The translations under genes and the position numbers were made by a program. From contig CAJMBK010000011.1 in the NCBI GenBank assembly GCA_905211645.1, positions 1 to 24,817 on the forward strand: a stretch of 24,817 bases of DNA, given 5' to 3'. A model generated the notes under the pieces. It worked only from the letters and a program-made list of their open reading frames with translations. It had not been told where the DNA came from and ran no database searches. The stretch's first letter is position 1. The number at the start of each line of letters is the position of its first letter. Source of the stretch: an uncultured Caryophanales bacterium (GTDB taxonomy: Bacteria; Bacillota_I; Bacilli_A; RFN20; CAG-288). This document shows, piece by piece, positions 23,346 through 24,817 of the stretch.

Positions 23346-23383
23346 ACACCTGAACTAAAGAAGATAGTTCAGGTGTTTTATTA
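23346..23383 (+). terminator. Terminator of the tRNA-Ala/tRNA-Met unit
   Basis: A perfect 12-bp stem ACACCTGAACTA/TAGTTCAGGTGT with a seven-base loop is followed by TTTATTAT. Confidence 0.9.
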
Positions 23384-23520
23384 TGAGTATTTTTCTTATT
23401 TTCTTTATAAATAAGGTAGTTATGAAATATTTAATGAGAAATTAATGACTTATAGATAATCAGTATTGAAACTATAGAAAAAATTGCCATAATTATATAC
23501 GAAGCTCGGAAAGGAACAAT

Positions 23521-24585
23521 GTGCGTTACTTTGTAAAAATTACTTTAATTACCATTTTGGTAATAGTTTTATTGTGGTATTACGGACTCTTTGGGTTCGA
23601 CTACGGCTTCAGTCAATCAATCAACAGTATTTCTCCTTATGAAATCATCTCTGTACGTGATGTAAGAATGATTGAGTTTGGTAGTGATAATGTATTTATT
23701 ACTTTCACAACAATGGGTGGAAGATATTACGGAACTGCAGATTCTGATTCTGCTATTGTTTTAGCAGTTTTAGGTGCAGTTACACATATGTACAATGTTC
23801 AAGACTTGCATTTATATCCTCTAATTTTAGGTTGTATAGGTATTCTTTTTATTATGTTCTTTCCTAGAACTAAGAAACAGAAAGAAAGAGCTCGTGCTAA
23901 AAAACTTGCTAGACAGCAAGCTGTACTAGGTGAACCTGATGAAGGAAGTTCTGATGATAATAAAGAAGAAGATGAAAGCACTACTGATGAATCTGAGGTA
24001 GATTCATCAGATAATTCCGATTCAGATACTGAAGTAGTGGAAGTAAATGAAGTTCCTCAAAAGAAGAAAAAACATCATCCATTTTTGATTGCATTTGGAA
24101 TTGTTGCAGGTATTGTACTTTTAATTTTTATCATTGTAACGATTGTTAGAGCAGTCAATCGTGATAGCTCAAATCATAGACCTGATAATAACGATAAGAC
24201 TTCAAGTTATTATCAACCAGATTTATCTTTAAACACCTATGATTTTGATTTAGAAATCACATATGAATTTATAACCTGGAATTATGCAATTACACCAAGT
24301 GTTGATGTTGATTACGTTAATTTTAGGTTAACATTCTTTGATGATAAGGGTAAAGAAGTGTATCGTCAGTCATTTAATTTACATGACCTTTCTGCATATG
24401 AAACTTATACAGGAGAAATCAATATTCCTTTCCTTGACAAGTTTTCTATAGAAAGATACAGATTCCAAGTTATTGATGGAAAGAGAAAGTACTATTCATA
24501 TTACAATTTAACAAAGCAAAATCCTGCATTGGTTTACAGTACTTACGATTTTGAAAAATACTTCTATTTAAATAGAAATTATTAA
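23521..24585 (+). CDS. Three-span membrane protein with acidic linker and FxLYD-like C-terminal domain, function unknown
   Basis: The 354-residue protein starts at GTG (23521), with AAAGGAA about five bases upstream; no in-frame ATG fits better. Parts: span 1 (about 7-23), an outside or cytosolic beta-like domain with DVRMIEFGSDNVFITFTT (about 45-95), span 2 (98-114), a basic stretch, a strongly acidic low-complexity linker (about 139-175), KKKKHH, span 3 (187-210), and a C-terminal beta-rich domain. The last domain (VDYVNFRLTFFDDKGKEVYR...LSAYETYTGEINIP) resembles FxLYD-type Ig-like domains. I recognise no whole-length family. It stands alone, with a terminator 16 bases after its stop. Confidence 0.75.
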   Translation: MRYFVKITLITILVIVLLWYYGLFGFDYGFSQSINSISPYEIISVRDVRMIEFGSDNVFITFTTMGGRYYGTADSDSAIVLAVLGAVTHMYNVQDLHLYPLILGCIGILFIMFFPRTKKQKERARAKKLARQQAVLGEPDEGSSDDNKEEDESTTDESEVDSSDNSDSDTEVVEVNEVPQKKKKHHPFLIAFGIVAGIVLLIFIIVTIVRAVNRDSSNHRPDNNDKTSSYYQPDLSLNTYDFDLEITYEFITWNYAITPSVDVDYVNFRLTFFDDKGKEVYRQSFNLHDLSAYETYTGEINIPFLDKFSIERYRFQVIDGKRKYYSYYNLTKQNPALVYSTYDFEKYFYLNRNY

Positions 24586-24601
24586 TTATTAAAGACTTTG
24601 C

Positions 24602-24637
24602 AAGAGTGATGACTAGTTGTTGTCGCTCTTTTCTTTT
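24602..24637 (+). terminator. Terminator of the 23521-24585 gene
   Basis: AAGAGTGATGAC pairs with GTTGTCGCTCTT (12 bp with three wobble pairs), loop TAGTT, then TTCTTTT. Confidence 0.8.
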
Positions 24638-24735
24638 GAAGATTTATCTGTAGCTTTTTCTAATGAATCAACGAAGGAACTGATGTCGTCTTGATCATTA
24701 TTTATTGGGCAAAATAGAAAACAAAATCCAATTTT
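24613..24735 (-). pseudogene. Possible 3' remnant of a minus-strand gene next to the IS boundary
   Basis: On the minus strand a frame is open for 40 codons to TAG at 24615-24613 and reads ...NNDQDDISSFVDSLEKATD.., then KSSKEKSDNN. Codon use and the charged, helical look fit a genuine C-terminus in this genome. Upstream the frame meets TAA at 24738-24736, only 28 bases from the IS21-type end at 24766, and no start is present. It may be the stump of a gene broken by the insertion or older decay. Its last codons also form part of the plus-strand terminator, so chance cannot be excluded. Confidence 0.35.
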
Positions 24736-24765
24736 TTATCAGAAAAATGTTATAAACAGTTCAAA

Positions 24766-24817
24766 TGGTTAAATTTCAAAGTTAGCGCAATAAAATAACA
24801 CATAAAATAGATTTTCT
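24766..24817 (+). mobile_element. Left end of a second IS21-family element (cut by window edge)
   Basis: It starts TGGTTAAATTTCAAAG, continues through the GTTAGCGCAA block, and matches the reverse complement of 220-269 (30 + 11 exact bases around a divergent 9-base spacer). Orientation is plus, the same as the copy at the left edge; istA would follow beyond the window. Confidence 0.75.

Overview
This is a low-GC, Gram-positive type chromosomal segment. The evidence is strong AGGAGG ribosome-binding sites, TATAAT promoters, an FMN riboswitch controlling a RibU-type ECF transporter, the rpsF-ssb-rpsR operon, secG-rnr-smpB, and fermentative enzymes (AdhE, PPDK). I infer an anaerobic, probably uncultured gut or rumen Bacilli/Firmicutes relative; no rRNA is present to place it better. 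Trp is TGG and the standard code reads through every gene, but none of the 25 stops listed here is TGA.

Layout. The window opens in the right end of an IS21-family element (IstB tail 3-104, terminal inverted repeat 220-269) and closes in the left end of another copy in the same orientation (24766-24817). Next come tRNA-Val and tRNA-Thr with a terminator (358-550), then adhE with a long structured leader, an APH-fold kinase and a 78-aa protein. A minus-strand riboflavin transporter gene (ribU) lies behind an FMN riboswitch (4600-5497). After a small bPH-like membrane protein come secG, rnr, smpB and a FolT-like transporter (6269-10257). Minus-strand genes follow: a small membrane protein, ppdK and a degenerate M29 aminopeptidase homologue (10254-14653). 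Facing them are a TetR regulator overlapping an iron alcohol dehydrogenase, and a membrane protein resembling M50 peptidases but without their zinc motif (14985-18042). A YebC/YeeN protein and a small membrane protein run into a minus-strand SpoU methyltransferase, then rpsR, ssb and rpsF (18146-21001). A minus-strand lipoprotein with two FMN-binding domains is divergent from a uridine kinase gene. Last come tRNA-Ala, tRNA-Met and a three-pass membrane protein of unknown role.

How it fits together. AdhE, PPDK and the iron ADH point to pyruvate/PEP and ethanol fermentation with NADH recycling. RibU under an FMN riboswitch plus a PplA-like double FMN-binding lipoprotein suggest flavin scavenging and perhaps surface flavin electron transfer; the usual partners (Ndh2, ApbE/FmnB, EetAB) are not in the window. 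The most unusual loci are the M29 homologue, whose expected start codon reads AAG and whose metal ligands look lost, and the M50-like protein two genes away, also without its metal motif. I found no CRISPR array, phage or recognisable defence system.
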